64,000 bases of DNA from Buxus sempervirens (GCA_947561395.2 OX387190.1:11774858-11838857), one strand, 5' to 3'; counted from the first letter of the stretch, positions 10,988 through 22,611 are shown. A program made the numbers and translations. Notes: generated from the sequence alone by a model not told the origin.

Positions 10988-13375
10988 TGTGCGCACGTGG
11001 GAAACGTGGCACGGGAAAATTCGGAGTCGCCACCGCCTGATGGGGTACAGGCGGACACCTGGGTGCCTAATCTTGTCTATTAAGGCCTTTGGTCTGCGGC
11101 TTGAGATTCTAAGTCGGTTCTCGGTTGTGGTCTGGGGAAGTCCGTAGACACCCCAGTCCACCCCGTCGGATGACGGGTCCCGTGAGTTCCCTGGTTTGAG
11201 TCAGTTTACTTTGGTTTCTCACCCGATTCCTAATCCGATAGGCAATTTGGTTAAGTCTTGACGGGACCACCTGAATGGTGTGGGTCCCTTTAATTGATTT
11301 TATCTTGCTTACTTTAGGTGATCTGAGTCTGATTGGGTGGGCCCCGTTGGAAGGCCCACGGTGTCCTTGGCAGGCCAGGGTAAGCCCATGTGCCCATGTG
11401 GGCCTCTGTCTAAGCCTAGGAGGCCCTGTGGGCTTTGGTTAAGTGTGTTGGTTTTACTTAATTTATTTAAGTTTGAACTTTTAGGTGATTTTCATGCAAA
11501 GGGTTGGACTGCATTGGTTGACGGGCCCCAGGGTGGGCCCCCATGGTGGTTGCCAAAGTATGTTGGATTTGCTTAAATTTGCCAAGATGGGCTGATCGCT
11601 GGGCTTGGGGCCCGTGATCCAGGTTTGGGCTCGAAAGCCTAGTTCTTTGAAGTCTAGGGCATGCACCCTAACTGGGTTCGGTTAGCGGGCTTTGGCGGGC
11701 CCGATAGGCCCTAGCCCTTGGTCTCGGCCAAACCATGCAATTCGTATATTCATTCCACACATCCCGGTTCGGGTGGGCCGCATTGGGTTTGGCCCACCCG
11801 GTTCAATTAGTTCACTTTATTTAATCTTACTTATTTGCATGCTTTGGGATTTACTGGGCTTGGTGGGCCCCGTTGGAAGGCCCACTAGTGTATCAAGTTG
11901 GACCGGTGGTCCAGGTCCCAAGTTGGATTTCCGGGTGACCCGGGAACCCTATTGGTTCACTTGGTTTTGTTAAAAACAATATGGAAATTCGGCAAGGAAC
12001 CAAGAAAACATGAAAATGGCATTTTCCTCATGTATCCGGCCTTAGTTGCCGGATACACACAGGCCATAGGTGATCCGGCCTGAGTTGCCGGATCACCACA
12101 AAAATGGCCTTTTCGGGCTTTGGCCATTGGGGTGGCTTCCGGGGGCTCCCTAAGGTCTTCTACAGGTCATGTGGGCCCCTGGGTGGGCCCACATTGGTTC
12201 AGATTTGGGAGAAGCCACATTTGGCTCCATTTTTGTAGATTTTTCAGCAAGGCAATGGGGAGGGGAGCATGGAAAGGCCTGGGGCTTGGTCTTGAGATTT
12301 AGGCTTGCTGGGCGGTAACAGACAGTGGGAGTTGGCTGCTGTCTCCAGCAGCAACTCACCCGAGTCACAATGACGAGAGCATAACAAGGGCTTATTACAT
12401 GCTATGAAGATCAGTAAACAATGAATCATCACTTTAAGCAAGGGAAGGATTCATGCTTAGATACGTAAAACAGCAAGTGGGGAGATCAGGGATCGTGGAG
12501 CATGCTTGCATACACATCTAACATACTCACATGGACTGACTTTCAAACGATGAAAACAGTAGCTATGTCATGGAAGGCCTGGTCTAACATGTAACAAACA
12601 CAGCAGTAGACAAGGGCCCATGTGGCCCTGGCATGCACGCCACTACGCATATAAGAGAAAACACAAAGAAGACAAGAAACAACAAAGTCTAAGCTCCAGT
12701 CTCATGCTTAAAACTAGAAACAAAACAACTTGAAGAAAGGAGAGAGAAGGGGGCTTATCATGGGGGTACATTGGATTGAAATGGGAGGAACATTCTCCTC
12801 CTACAGATTCTCAAAACAGTAAACTAACATGGCATCCTATAGGCATCCCAAAGAGTGTATGAAAAATGAGACTTCCTGCACCCAAGGGACCCCACGTAAA
12901 CCTCTTACTAGTGGGGGTTTCGTGCTATGAAAATAAGATTATGTACATGCAGAAAATTGCATGGAAACCAGGCCATGCCAAGGGAGAGGACAAGGACAAG
13001 AAAACAATAACAAGAAAATCCAAATTTAATATATGATAAACATGATATGGTGAGGAACCTTACCTGGTGATTCTAGCAAGCCTAAGCAAGGTGGAGACCC
13101 CTCTTTGATGATGGAAAGCTGCTGGAAGTCCCTTGGTGCACACACTTTTCTCCAACAGCAACTAGGCACCTCTTTGTGTTAGTAGGAAGGTGGAGAAGGT
13201 GAAGAATGGAAGAGGTTTCTTGTGGTGCTGAGGTGTAGCGAGGTTGATGGAGGCCAAATGTGCTCAAGGGAGAGAGATTCAGATGGGGACAAAGTGGGGC
13301 AAGGAGGTCCAAGAAAGGTGGAATGAACCAACCCTTGGAAAGGGGGCTGCTGGCCCCTTTTATAACAATTTTAAT

Positions 13376-13623
13376 GTATCCGGACTTGGAGTCCGGATAC
13401 ACTATATACCATGTGTATCCGGCCTCCAAGGCTGGATACACTAAGCCTCATTTGTATCCGGTCTTGAAGGCCGGATACAAAACATAATAATTGCCAAAAA
13501 TTAATTCCGCCGCGAATTTGTCGGAGAATCGGCGCGAATCTCGCCGAGCAAATCTTCGTATCCGGCCTTGGAGTCCGGATATACATAAGGGTATGTGTAT
13601 CCGGTATATTTGACCGGATACAA
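13376..13623 (-). promoter_or_regulatory. GTATCCGG...CCGGATAC word array upstream of LTR TATA box
   Basis: There are several inverted repeats of the form GTATCCGGnCTT-spacer-GGCCGGATAC within 250 bp, directly upstream of TATAAAAG at 13364-13357. A second, smaller cluster of the same word lies downstream at 12031-12098. The same word is used at 27233-27480 and 41455-41712 in sister LTRs. The regulatory role is inferred from position. Confidence 0.55.
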
Positions 13624-13956
13624 ATCAACAAATTACGGATTTGCCCTTCGACTTGACCGATTCGACCGATTTGACACTTTTGGATATCTACGGATTGCCC
13701 CATATGAATTTTTGTTTAGTCCTTGAAATTTTTGGATATTTAAGATTTAGTCCCCGAGATATTTTGCTGCGTTGGCTGCCACGTGTACAGTTTCTGCGCC
13801 ACGTGTGCAGCTTCCGGCTTTGCTGCTCGAAAACTTCGACAGCTCATATCTTACTCATCTGAACTCCGATTTGAGCAAACTCAATTGCATTGAACTCGTA
13901 TCGGAGCCCTCTATTTAATGACATAGGGCTAAGCACTTGGCATGGGCTTCGAGGAA

Positions 13957-14300
13957 AAGTCAACTTTTGGCCTTCCCTTAAGTTTGACTGCCCGCAGAAC
14001 CTTCATCCGGACTCCAATTCCAGCAAACCCAGTTGCGTTGGAACAGTGTTGAGATTCTCTATCCAATGGCATAGGGCAAGGTACTTGGCACGGAAATTGA
14101 GGAAAAGTCAACTCTCAGCTCTTCCTCAAGTTTGACCGCCCGCAAAACCTTCATCCGGACTCCGATTCTAGCAAACTCAGTTGCGTTGGAACCGTGTCGA
14201 GATTCTCTATCCATTGAGATACAGCAAGGTAGCCAGATCTCATCTGATTGAAAGGTCAACTTTCGACCCCTTGGGTTTGACTCTTTAGCAGGATTTTGCA
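13957..14300 (-). repeat. Tandem units of 148 bp in the LTR
   Basis: The landmark GTCAAC recurs at 13959, 14107 and 14255, a period of 148 bp. Each unit has the phrase GCAAACTCAGTTGCGTTGGA-like and a CTCTATCCATTG-like phrase. Homologous units with 147-149-bp spacing are in the sister LTRs. Confidence 0.85.
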
Positions 14301-14339
14301 TTTCTGGCTTTTCGGGAGCGCAAAAATGAGGTGCTTACA

Positions 14340-17017
14340 CCGTGCGCAGTGCCAGCCCTTCTCACACCAAAAGAAGATGGCAGTTGGAGAATGTGTATTG
14401 ACAGCAGAGCCATGAATAAAATAACAGTGCGATATCAATTTCCAATTCCACGGTTGGACGACATGTTAGATCATCTTAGTGGGGCAACCATCTTCACCAA
14501 AATCGATCTAAGAAGTGGATATCACCAGCTTCGCATACGTGAAGGAGATGAATGGAAAACAGCATTTAAAACCAAAGATGGTCTTTATGAATGGCTTGTA
14601 ATGCCTTTTGGCCTCACCAACGCACCAAGCACCTTCATGAGAGTGATGACACACTCTCTACAGCCGTTTTTGGGTAAGTTCGTTGTTGTGTATTTTGATG
14701 ATATAATGATATTTAGTCAAACTGTGGCAACTCATTTGCAGCACATCAGACAAGTTTTGACAGTACTGCGTCGTGACCAGTTGTTCATCAACAAAGGAAG
14801 TGTTCTTTCTTAAAGTCTCAAGTTAACTTCTTGGGATTCATTGTGTCATACAAGGGCATTGAAGTGGATCCTTCCAAAATCCAAGCTATTCAAGAGTGGC
14901 CCGAACCAATTTCTTTCTCTGATGTTCGCAGCTTTCATGGCTTAGCTACCTTCTACAGACGGTTTATTCATGGGTTTAGCACTATAATGACACCCATTAC
15001 AGACTGCTTGAAAGAAAAAACTTTTGTATGGACTTCTACTGCTGCAAAGGCCTTTGTTTTGATCAAAGAAAAGATGTCATCTGCTCCTGTTCTCAGACTC
15101 CCTGATTTCACTAAAGTGTTTGAAGTGGCTTGTGATGCATCTCATATTGGAATCGGAGGAGTTCTAAGTCAAGAGGGACATCCTATCACTTTCTTTAGTG
15201 AGAAACTCAATGAGTCCCGGCGAAAATATTCTGCTTATGATATGGAATTTTATGCATTGGTGCAAACCCTTAAGCATTGGAGGCCTTATTTAATCCACAG
15301 AGAATTTATATTGTTCACAGATCATGACTCCCTCAAGCATCTTAACTCTCAACGACGTGTGAACGCCAAACATGCCCGCTGGTTTGATGTGCTTTAGCAG
15401 TTTCAATTCATTATAAAACACAAAATAGGGAAAGAAAATAAGGTTGCTGATGCTCTTAGTCAACGGCCCCATTTGCTCACTGTTCATTGTGTACAAGCAA
15501 CAGATTTTGACATCGTGCAAACCCAATATGCCAATGATCCTGATTTTAGCACCATTTGGATTGCAGTACAAGAAGCACCGAACATGGCACCACCTGGGTT
15601 CCATCTTACTCGGGGTTTTCTCATGAAAGAGGGTCGCATTTGCATTCCACAAGGCTCCATGCGTGAGTTCATCATCACTGAACTTCACAGTGGAGGTTTG
15701 GCAGGGCATTTTGGAGTGGATAAGACCATGGCATTAGTGGCCGATCAGTTTTATTGGCCTCGTCTTCGTCGTGATGTGCACACAGTCATCAACCATTGCC
15801 GCACCTGTCAAGTTTATAAGGGAACCAAGCAACCTGCTGGTCTTTACAATCCACTTCCAATTCCCCATCGTCCTTGGGTCGACTTAAGCATGGACTTTAT
15901 ACTGGGTCTTCCATGTACTGTTCGTCGACATGATTCTGTGATGGTGGTTGTTGATTGTTTCTCTCGCATGGCACATTTTATTCCTTGCAGAAAATCATTC
16001 GATGCATCTCATATTGTTGAATTATTTCTCAAAGAAATTGTTAGACTACATGGTCTCCCTACTTCAATTGTCTCCGATCGTGATGTCAAGTTCGTCAGTT
16101 ATTTTTGGAAGACTCTATGGGCGAAATTGGGTACCAAATTATCTTTTTCCAGTGCCTTCCATCCCCAAACCGATGGACAAACAGAGGTGACCAATCGAAG
16201 CTTGGGAAATCTCTTAAGATGCCTCATCCAAGATTATGAAACAACCTGGGATCTCATACTTCCCCAAGCTGAGTTTGCTTTTAACAACTCTGTAAACCGC
16301 ACAACAGGAAGCACTCCTTTCCAGATCGTTTATGGGATGAATCCTAAAACACCCATAGATATCAGTTCTCTTCCACTTCCACATCGTGTTAGTGCTGCAG
16401 GTCTGGATTTCAGCAGTTATATGACCAAGATGCATGAAGAAATCAGACAAAGGATTGCCCTTCAAACCGATTCTTATGTTCAGCATGCCAATTCGGGCCG
16501 CATAGAACGACACTTTGCAATTGGTGATCAAGTCTTTATTCGTTTACGGCCCGAACGATTTCCTCCAGGATCATACAATAAGCTACATGCACGAAGGGAT
16601 GGTCCTTTCAAAGTCTTGAAGAAATTGGGACAAAATGCATATGTTATAGACTTAACTTCCACATATAGTATCAGCCCCATTTTCAACATTGAAGATCTTA
16701 CTGCCTATAAAGGTGATGTCTGTGATGTTTCTTCTGCCACTCCCTCAAGACTTCCTGAAGTCCAAGCTCCATCGGACAGCCACACTACAATTCTGGATCA
16801 CCAATTTGTTTCGACTCACAGAGGGGGTTACCACAAGTTCCTTGTGGGATGGCAAGGCAAAACTATTTCTGAAGCTGTTTGGCTACTTGCTGATGAAGTT
16901 TTGCGTATCAATCCATCAGCTTTAAATGATTATCTTCAACGAAACTTACCTGAGGTAAGTTCTTCAAGAGTGGGGCAATTGATGCAGGAGCATCACCAAG
17001 CTGATGTAGAAAGCTAA
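14340..17017 (+). pseudogene. Chromovirus pol: RT, RNase H, integrase, chromodomain (broken)
   Basis: It continues the RT after the solo [23 protein letters not shown], then YFDD at 14691-14702. A frameshift lies within 14795-14815. RNase H ([19 protein letters not shown]) runs from about 15128. A TAG at 15395-15397 falls where Gln is expected (DVL-stop-QFQF). The same frame then reads to 17017: integrase zinc finger (H...H...CRTCQVY, about 15690-15820), and DDE core residues in LSMDFILGL (about 15890), IVSDRDVKF (about 16075) and DGQTEVTNR (about 16180). A chromodomain-like tail follows (FVSTHRGGYHKFLVGWQGK, about 16805-16870). The last 38 nt lie inside the 3' LTR. It cannot make a full polyprotein as it stands. 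Confidence 0.92.
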
Positions 17018-17382
17018 GGTGGGAACTAAAGTGGTTGCTGCTTTAGTTGCTGGACGTTGTAGGCATCCTCAAATCAAGGACTGTGGATTAACATTCTGGA
17101 GATATTATTATTAATTAGTTACTTAATTTTAGCTAGAACTATTTCAATACATGTTTATCTTTCTGGTTGTTAGATATATCTAGAGTTATTTTCGGCACAA
17201 ATTCTGTTTCGTAATTTGGCTATTTAAAGCCATAGTATTTGAATATCAGTAGAGAGGTTAAAGTAATTGATTTCTTGGTGAGATTCCAATTTCGGAAGAG
17301 ATTTCCGAGACCTCTTTCAGTTTCAGAGGGATTCTGTTTCTGAGAGAATTGCAAATTTTGTTTTATTAAAGTTTGGCCATCA
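16980..17382 (+). repeat. Chromovirus 3' LTR, 403 bp
   Basis: It begins TGATGCAGGAGCATCA and ends GGCCATCA, followed by the AGTGA target duplication. It differs from the 5' LTR mainly by an extra 12 bp near 17023 and a 2-bp loss in the TATATA run. A purine-rich AAGAGTGGGG lies just upstream as a possible polypurine tract. Confidence 0.95.
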
Positions 17383-17435
17383 AGTGAGGTTGACAACTAT
17401 ATGGGAACTAACTGTGTTTGGGAACTAACTGTCTT

Positions 17436-17915
17436 TGGCAAGAAGGAAATTCTTCTTCTCTTGTATGATCAACTCAGAAAAGCCTTTCTGCAGGTTTCCA
17501 TGACAATGGAAGAAGAAGAAAGCTTTTTTAGTAGGTTTCTATGACAACGGAAGAGGAAGAAACCTTTTCCACAGGTTTCTATGACATGATTAGCTGGAGA
17601 AGGAAGCGCCCTTGGGAAGATAGCTTTCTTCTCCACAAAGCTTTGACACATCAACGAACCATCTTTAAGAATGAACCATATTTGGCAAGAAGGTAGCTCT
17701 TCTTCTTCTCCTGTATGATCAATTCAAAGAAAGCTTTATTTTAGGAGGTTTATGTGACAACGGAAGAGGGAAAAAGATTTTTCTACAGGTTTCTATGACA
17801 TGTTTAGCTGGAGAAGGAAGCGCCTTTGGGAAGACAGCTTTGTTCTCTATAAAGCTTTGACACTTCAATGAACCGTCTTTGGGAACGAACCATCTTTGGC
17901 AAGAAAGACAAGCTC
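17436..17915. repeat. Imperfect tandem duplication, period about 246 bp
   Basis: Copies start at 17436 and 17682 with GGCAAGAAGG, and a third start is seen at 17898. Each has a TTCTTCTTCTC run, TGTATGATCAA, AGGTTTCTATGACA and CTTTCTTCTCCAC-like phrases. There is no ORF. The hAT element at 17929 inserted at its right end. Confidence 0.75.
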
Positions 17916-18520
17916 GAGCACCCCAAACTAGGGCTGCAACTCGAGCTGGGTAAACCCGAAACCAACCCGAACCAAACCGACTTCGGTTTGGTTCGGTTCA
18001 ATTTTTTAACACTTTGGTTCAGTTTTGATTCATAAAAACTTAACCCGAATTAAATCGGTTTGGTTTTGGGTTTGTGTTCAGTTAAACCGAACCGAACCGA
18101 ATTATTATATATAATATAATAATTTATATAAGTTTATGTTTAAACTTAAAAAAAATTACAAACCCACCATTCGTTCAACCTTATCTCATTCATATTTTAT
18201 ACCTTCGTTCAACTTTCATTTCAAACCCTAAAACCCATTACACTTTCATTTCAAACCCTAAAACCCATTACAGTGTCCGTTGTCGATCGCCGAGCACCGA
18301 CCCCCGACCGCCGACCGTCTGCAAGTAATTCCCCTCCTTTCCCTCTCTCTCTCTCTCCCTCTCTCTCGTTTACATCTGCTGACCGCTGACCGTCTGTTTT
18401 CTCTTTTTTTTTTCTTTCTATTCCTCTGCAGATCTCGGGAGGTAACGGCGTCTCTGATTTCTTCCTAAGTATTCCACCACTTGAATCAGTGGTTTAGAAG
18501 CCAGATCGGAAATCAATGAG

Positions 18521-18679
18521 TCACTCGGCAAGATCACCCAGCTGTTTCAAGATCCCAACGAGTCTTGCAACCGCAACTCCATCAAGGATAGCTTTCGGAT
18601 CTTCTTTTTTCGCCTCCTTGTACAGCTCCGGCACTCCCAACGCGCACTCATTCCGTAGCTGAAACCATACCAGAGGCAT
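18521..18679 (-). pseudogene. Captured N-terminal exon of a SCAR/WAVE actin-regulator gene
   Basis: The minus-strand ATG at 18679 opens 52 codons beginning [11 protein letters not shown], then [20 protein letters not shown] and [12 protein letters not shown], before TGA. This is the N-terminal SCAR/WAVE homology region of plant SCAR proteins (MPLVRYQ-RNEY...DPELY...[24 protein letters not shown]), which nucleate actin through the ARP2/3 complex. Only the part up to GDLAE, close to the usual first-exon length, is present. A CT-rich 5' UTR-like stretch precedes it. It lies inside the hAT element, so it was captured from the host gene. Tyr/Arg to Trp/Phe changes near the start and a Gly to Arg change (VARLVG) suggest decay. 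Confidence 0.85.
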
Positions 18680-19214
18680 TGAGTCTCTCTATCTCTATCT
18701 CTCACTCAGACTTCTGAAATCTGAAGATGCGAGAGAAGTAATCCCGGCGAAGCCGTGTTTTATTCTTTGTTCTTCTCGATTGAATATTCTATAAAGTTTC
18801 GCATGAAAAGTGGGTTGATGTTAATCTCTATCTTTATGCTTGTGTTCGTCTTTTTGTATTTGAAATGGGATGAGAAGTTTTTGTTCTTGAATCTGTTGTG
18901 GAGTATGAATCCGAAGACAATTGATACAACATCTTGGATATTATTGGCAATGTTGCTAGGTTTTTTAATGTTCTGTTTTTGATAAGTTATAGGGTTTGTT
19001 TGCTTGATTTGTATATTTCATGTTTGTTTCGTCACTGGCAAATATTTGTCTTGCCAAAGTGTTGTTACAGTAATTTGGAACAATTAAGTATTGGTTTCTC
19101 TTGACCAAGAATTTTGTTGGGGGTTTCTGTGAAGCCGGATAGTCATGCCCATGTTCAGAGAACGAACAAGAAGCCACTTCAAGCATCAATCTAGAAACTT
19201 TAATCACTGGTCTC

Positions 19215-19535
19215 ATGTCCCCTGGTGGCAGTTGTGGCTCTGCAGATCAGATCAAATTAGAAAGAAGAAAAAGGGGGGCAAAGATGATCATCCAGCAAAA
19301 CCAAATAGGTGAGTCCCTGAACTGTTGCACCATTAACATTTATGTAAACAACAATGTTCAGGGTGTCAACAATTCCATTTTATTGGGAGGTAAGGTGACA
19401 ATGAGAGACCCAGAGGTCTGTCTAGAGATGGACAAAGGGTTTTTAAGGAAAGTAAAGAGGAGGAAGAACAGGACCAAGAAGAGCTCTTTGTTTGTAAAAC
19501 TAATCTATATTTTGTGTTGTTTTCCGGTTTATTGA
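19215..19535 (+). pseudogene. ORF in hAT element with NIYVNNNVQGVNNSILLG motif
   Basis: A 106-codon plus-strand ORF has a basic start, then CCTINIYVNNNVQGVNNSIL, then VTMRDPEVCLEM and a very basic tail. The central motif reminds me of small conserved plant proteins of unknown function, but I cannot name a family. With the SCAR exon on the other strand it may be a second captured fragment. It has no known role. Confidence 0.4.
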
Positions 19536-19810
19536 TGATTGCTCTCTTTCTGTTTTTGTTTTAGTATATGTGGGAATTTCTTAGGAGACAAAAGGTAGAG
19601 AGTCATGTAATTCGGATCGGGTTAACCGATCCGAACCGAACCGATATCATGTAATTCGGTTCGGTTGGGTTTGGGTTTCGGTTATTTCATTCAACTTCGG
19701 TTGGATTTCGGTTCGGTTCGGTTTTGGGTTGAACATATGTAGTTTCGGTTTGGTCTTGGGTTGATATCAACCCAGACCGAACCGAACCGAGTTGCACCCC
19801 TACCCCAAAC

Positions 19811-22367
19811 TATGCGAATGTTACATGTCATGCATAAGCCTCCTGAGCGTGACACGTCAACGACCACCCCTGATTCGCTTAATATAATACACTAGCGGGT
19901 AGCCCTTGTGATGCACGGGTATTGTAAGAAAACAGAATACCTTTTGCTTACAAAACAAATATTTGAATCTGTACTGAGCTACATATCCATTGCATAGAAC
20001 AGGTAAATTGACTAACATTCTAAAGCTGATATGGACAAAATAGGTAGCACAAATGCCTATCTTCTTAGAGATTATAAAATATTAAAAGAAATTAGCAATT
20101 GGAAGCATTCATATTTTTCCAGAGCAAGATGTTAACACAATAGCTCCTACCACTCTGGTCATAATCACATTCTAATAGTCATATTATAATATGTTTCAGA
20201 CAAAAAATTGAGCTTCATTGGTAGAAGATGGTTTGATGTCCTTACTTTGGATGTATGTTGAAAACTGCCAAGGTAGCTCTATGAAAAGACCCTGTACCAT
20301 AGAGATTTGTATGTTAAAAATGAGATCTAAGAGGAAAGGATGATAAAAATGCAAGGGAATAGCACTATAAAATAATCATTCCAAATCGATGCCTCTTGCT
20401 AAATTAACCTAAAATTTAGGCAAGTTGACCAAACAGTTACAAATTCATAACAGACAAACTGTCTTGAATTGAGTTCAAATGAAATTGTAAAAGATTTTCA
20501 TCACACAAAGGATTGCATCACTATGCAAGTCCAACCAATTAGTTGCAGCAGAAACTATGCAGAGCAAATTGTTAAAATACTTAAATTTTAAGTACTTGAA
20601 TTGTAAGGTTTTGGATTAAAATGTATATTTCTAAATTCATCAGTTTGAAATTTGAGGTTTGAAACCTAAGATTTTAAGGTAAGGTAGTGCTCCATAAGCT
20701 GAGGTCAATCCTCTGTAATTAGAGGATTGTTGTTTTATCACAACAATCCTTCTGGCCAATTGGACAAAAGCATGACTCCTTGAAAGAATACATGTAAGTT
20801 TTATTTTATTTTACAGATCAATCATGGTTTGAGCACCACTTATGTTCTAGAAGTTGGTGATTAGATGAGAAAAATATGAGAAGGAAACGACTATAAAGAT
20901 TTGAAGTTGGTGTCATTTTTAATGCCCAACTCTAGAACCTTAAAATATCTATGTAAGTTTTATTTTGATTTGAGGACCAGTCATGGTTCGAGGATCACTT
21001 ATGTTTCTACTGCATTCTAGCAGACCATTGTCTTAGGAAATCACGTATGATTGTTAGCATTATTCTATTGATGGATTGTATTTTTTTTTTTTTGTTATGC
21101 ACAAATGCTTGAGAATTCTAGATGTTTGATTATCTTCTGAAGGTCAAGATAGGTGGTAGGGTAATTAATGTAAGGTTGAAGTAATGTTTCTAAAACATTG
21201 ATCTGCAATGAAATAAAGATTTATATTAATAGTTATGAGCTTAAATGGATTTTATTTGGTCTTCCATGCTATTGAAATCCTTGCAGCCCATTACGAATTC
21301 TCAGTGATGCTTCCTTATGCATTTTGTTGCTTCAATTCACGAGTGCTCCATTACATTCTTTCGAAAGAGTGTCAAGGCAAAACCTGCACAAGAAACATCA
21401 CTGACTAGTAGGCAAGACTGCAAAAGAAAATCTGGAAACAATGAATGGTATTTGGAAGAAAAAAAGAAAGTTTCAACTCTTAAGGAACTAAAAGGACTTG
21501 AAGTCATAACTCCCTTAACTAAACATGGATGGACTTCTGCAATGGAGTTAAGAGTTGCTATGAACAAAAATACCCTTTGATATGCAATATAGCAAGTAGA
21601 ATTATCGATTGTTCTTTTAAGGCATTAACAGCAGATTTGACTTAGTTTTCTTTTAGTTCTCTGATTAAAGGGGTAACTAAGAGACAACCACTTAAACTTG
21701 ACTTGTGGGTTTTTCCAAAATTCATGAACTCATGGATTGATGCAAAGGGAGTACTAAACATTGATCTGAATCAAATATGAAGATTATATAGTTGTTGGAT
21801 ATGGGGATCTCATAGCATCTGAAAAAATTACTTTCATTTTGTGTGCTAAATTTTGTATGTTACTCTCAGTTAAGGACTCTTGTATTTCTTGGATGTTGCA
21901 AAACTCATCAGAATGAGGAGAAATTAAATTATGAAATGGCTGGCCTTACAGGCTTTTGTGCAGAGCCTGCAAGGCCTCTTTGTGACTTAAAAAAAAAAGC
22001 TATCGAGAGAGAGAAAGAGGGACATTCCCATGAAAGCATTGATACTGCAGCAGATTCGAACAGTGCCTCAAATAGTTATCATGAGGAATCTGGCATGGGT
22101 GCTGCAGGGGAAGAAGTTGCTTCTGGTGCTGAAACAACGGAGATGCACCAGGAAGACCAAGATCTTGTGAACATGATGGCTCCCTCAAAAGCTCATGCTA
22201 ACAATGGCAAGGTTTAGATGCCAATGAATTAGCGTGTGCCCACCTACCTCTTCCTTAAGCACCTTCAATTCTTGCCTCAATGGGCTATGCTCAAAGAAAT
22301 TTGGCCGAGATGTCTCCCATGAATATTCCCATGATAGAACCTCTATGGCCCCAAGCATGCAGTTTCC
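19811..22367. other. Old repeat DNA left of the Tat element; CCCGTGC-type hairpin at its edge
   Basis: It begins with the tail of the 17388-17928 repeat. At 19892-19920 it has CTAG followed by a degenerate CCCGTGC-ATGCACGGG hairpin, resembling a Helitron 3' end on the minus strand (hairpin then CTAGT). The rest is AT-rich with no gene I recognise apart from the ORF at 21933-22217. Confidence 0.45.
21933..22217 (+). CDS. Unrecognised ORF, possibly a captured gene tail
   Basis: It begins MAGLTGFCAEPARPLCDLKK and continues with a charged acidic tail (HESIDTAADSNSASNSYHEE, then EDQDLVNMMAP), 94 residues. Base composition is more coding-like than its surroundings. No domain is recognised. It ends 150 bp before the Tat 5' LTR and could be the last exon of a gene fragment carried by a Helitron-like element. 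Low confidence. Confidence 0.25.
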   Translation, partial: EMAGLTGFCAEPARPLCDLKKKAIEREKEGHSHESIDTAADSNSASNSYHEESGMGAAGEEVASGAETTEMHQEDQDLVNMMAPSKAHANNGKV

Positions 22368-22473
22368 TGTAGACACCCCAAATTGCACTACAAAATGAGA
22401 AAATAATGAAAAATATTTAATTGGGATTTGAAAGAGGTCAAAAAAGTGTAAAATTTGATCAGACCTGTATTGC

Positions 22474-22611
22474 CCGCATTAAAAGTGCGGACATGTGGTG
22501 ACCGCATTAAAAGTGCGGACATGTGGTGACCGCATTTGATCTACGGTCACGGTCATTACGTGACCACATTCAAAATGCGGTCAAGGCATGACTGCAATTC
22601 AAATGCGGTCG
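22474..22611 (+). promoter_or_regulatory. Palindromic word array W1, upstream of LTR TATA box
   Basis: Repeated CCGCATT...AATGCGG palindromes are joined by (G)ACATGTGGTGACC or TCAAGGCATGAC links, about five units in 140 bp, roughly 200 bp upstream of TATAAATA at 22814. The same word is found at 29363-29480, 56925-57065 and 63795-63870. Function unknown; position suggests protein binding or hairpin RNA. Confidence 0.65.

Larger units (their letters stand above)
10988..14339 (-). repeat. Solo LTR, 3352 bp, TGTAAGCACCTC family, in chromovirus RT
   Basis: The sense strand is minus: it starts TGTAAGCACCTCATTTTTGC at 14339 and ends near 10988 in GCGCACA. A perfect target duplication CCGTG lies at 10983-10987 and 14340-14344. 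In sense order it contains tandem 148-bp units (14300-13957), GTATCCGG/CCGGATAC word arrays (13623-13376), TATAAAAG (13364 to 13357), a leader, a donor CCAG/GTAAGG (GT at 13063-13062) and a second word cluster near 12100-12030. Three relatives lie at 24555-28079, 40892-44582 and 52495-56213. No internal region is present. Confidence 0.92.
8493..17382 (+). mobile_element. Ty3/gypsy chromovirus with both LTRs, interrupted by a solo LTR
   Basis: This full-length LTR retrotransposon has LTRs at 8493-8884 and 16980-17382 and a perfect 5-bp target duplication AGTGA (8488-8492 and 17383-17387). It has an initiator-Met tRNA primer site, gag with a CCHC knuckle, aspartic protease, RT, RNase H, integrase and a C-terminal chromodomain-like segment. 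The order PR-RT-RH-INT plus the chromodomain places it in the chromoviruses. A 3.35-kb solo LTR (10988-14339) sits in the RT; without it the element is about 5.5 kb. One frameshift (about 14795-14815) and one TAG (15395-15397) also disable pol. The two LTRs differ by roughly ten substitutions and three small indels by eye. Confidence 0.95.
17929..19802. mobile_element. Non-autonomous hAT element carrying gene fragments
   Basis: Terminal inverted repeats TAGGGCTGCAACTCG (left) and TAGGGGTGCAACTCG (right, reversed) match at 14 of 15 positions. An exact 8-bp target duplication CCCCAAAC (17921-17928 and 19803-19810) is diagnostic of hAT. Subterminal regions are packed with ACCGAACCGAA / TTCGGTTCGGTT words in both orientations, typical of hAT transposase-binding repeats. 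It is 1874 bp with no transposase. The interior holds a SCAR/WAVE first exon (18679 to 18521) and an ORF on the other strand (19215-19535). Confidence 0.93.

Noticed and set aside
13376..13623. Possible CRISPR-like array because of regular inverted repeats
   Set aside because: Repeats are short, degenerate palindromes with variable spacing in a plant LTR promoter, and there are no cas genes.
18755..18982. Hydrophobic plus-strand ORF in the hAT element
   Set aside because: Low-complexity T-rich DNA gives a hydrophobic peptide by chance; no motif is seen.
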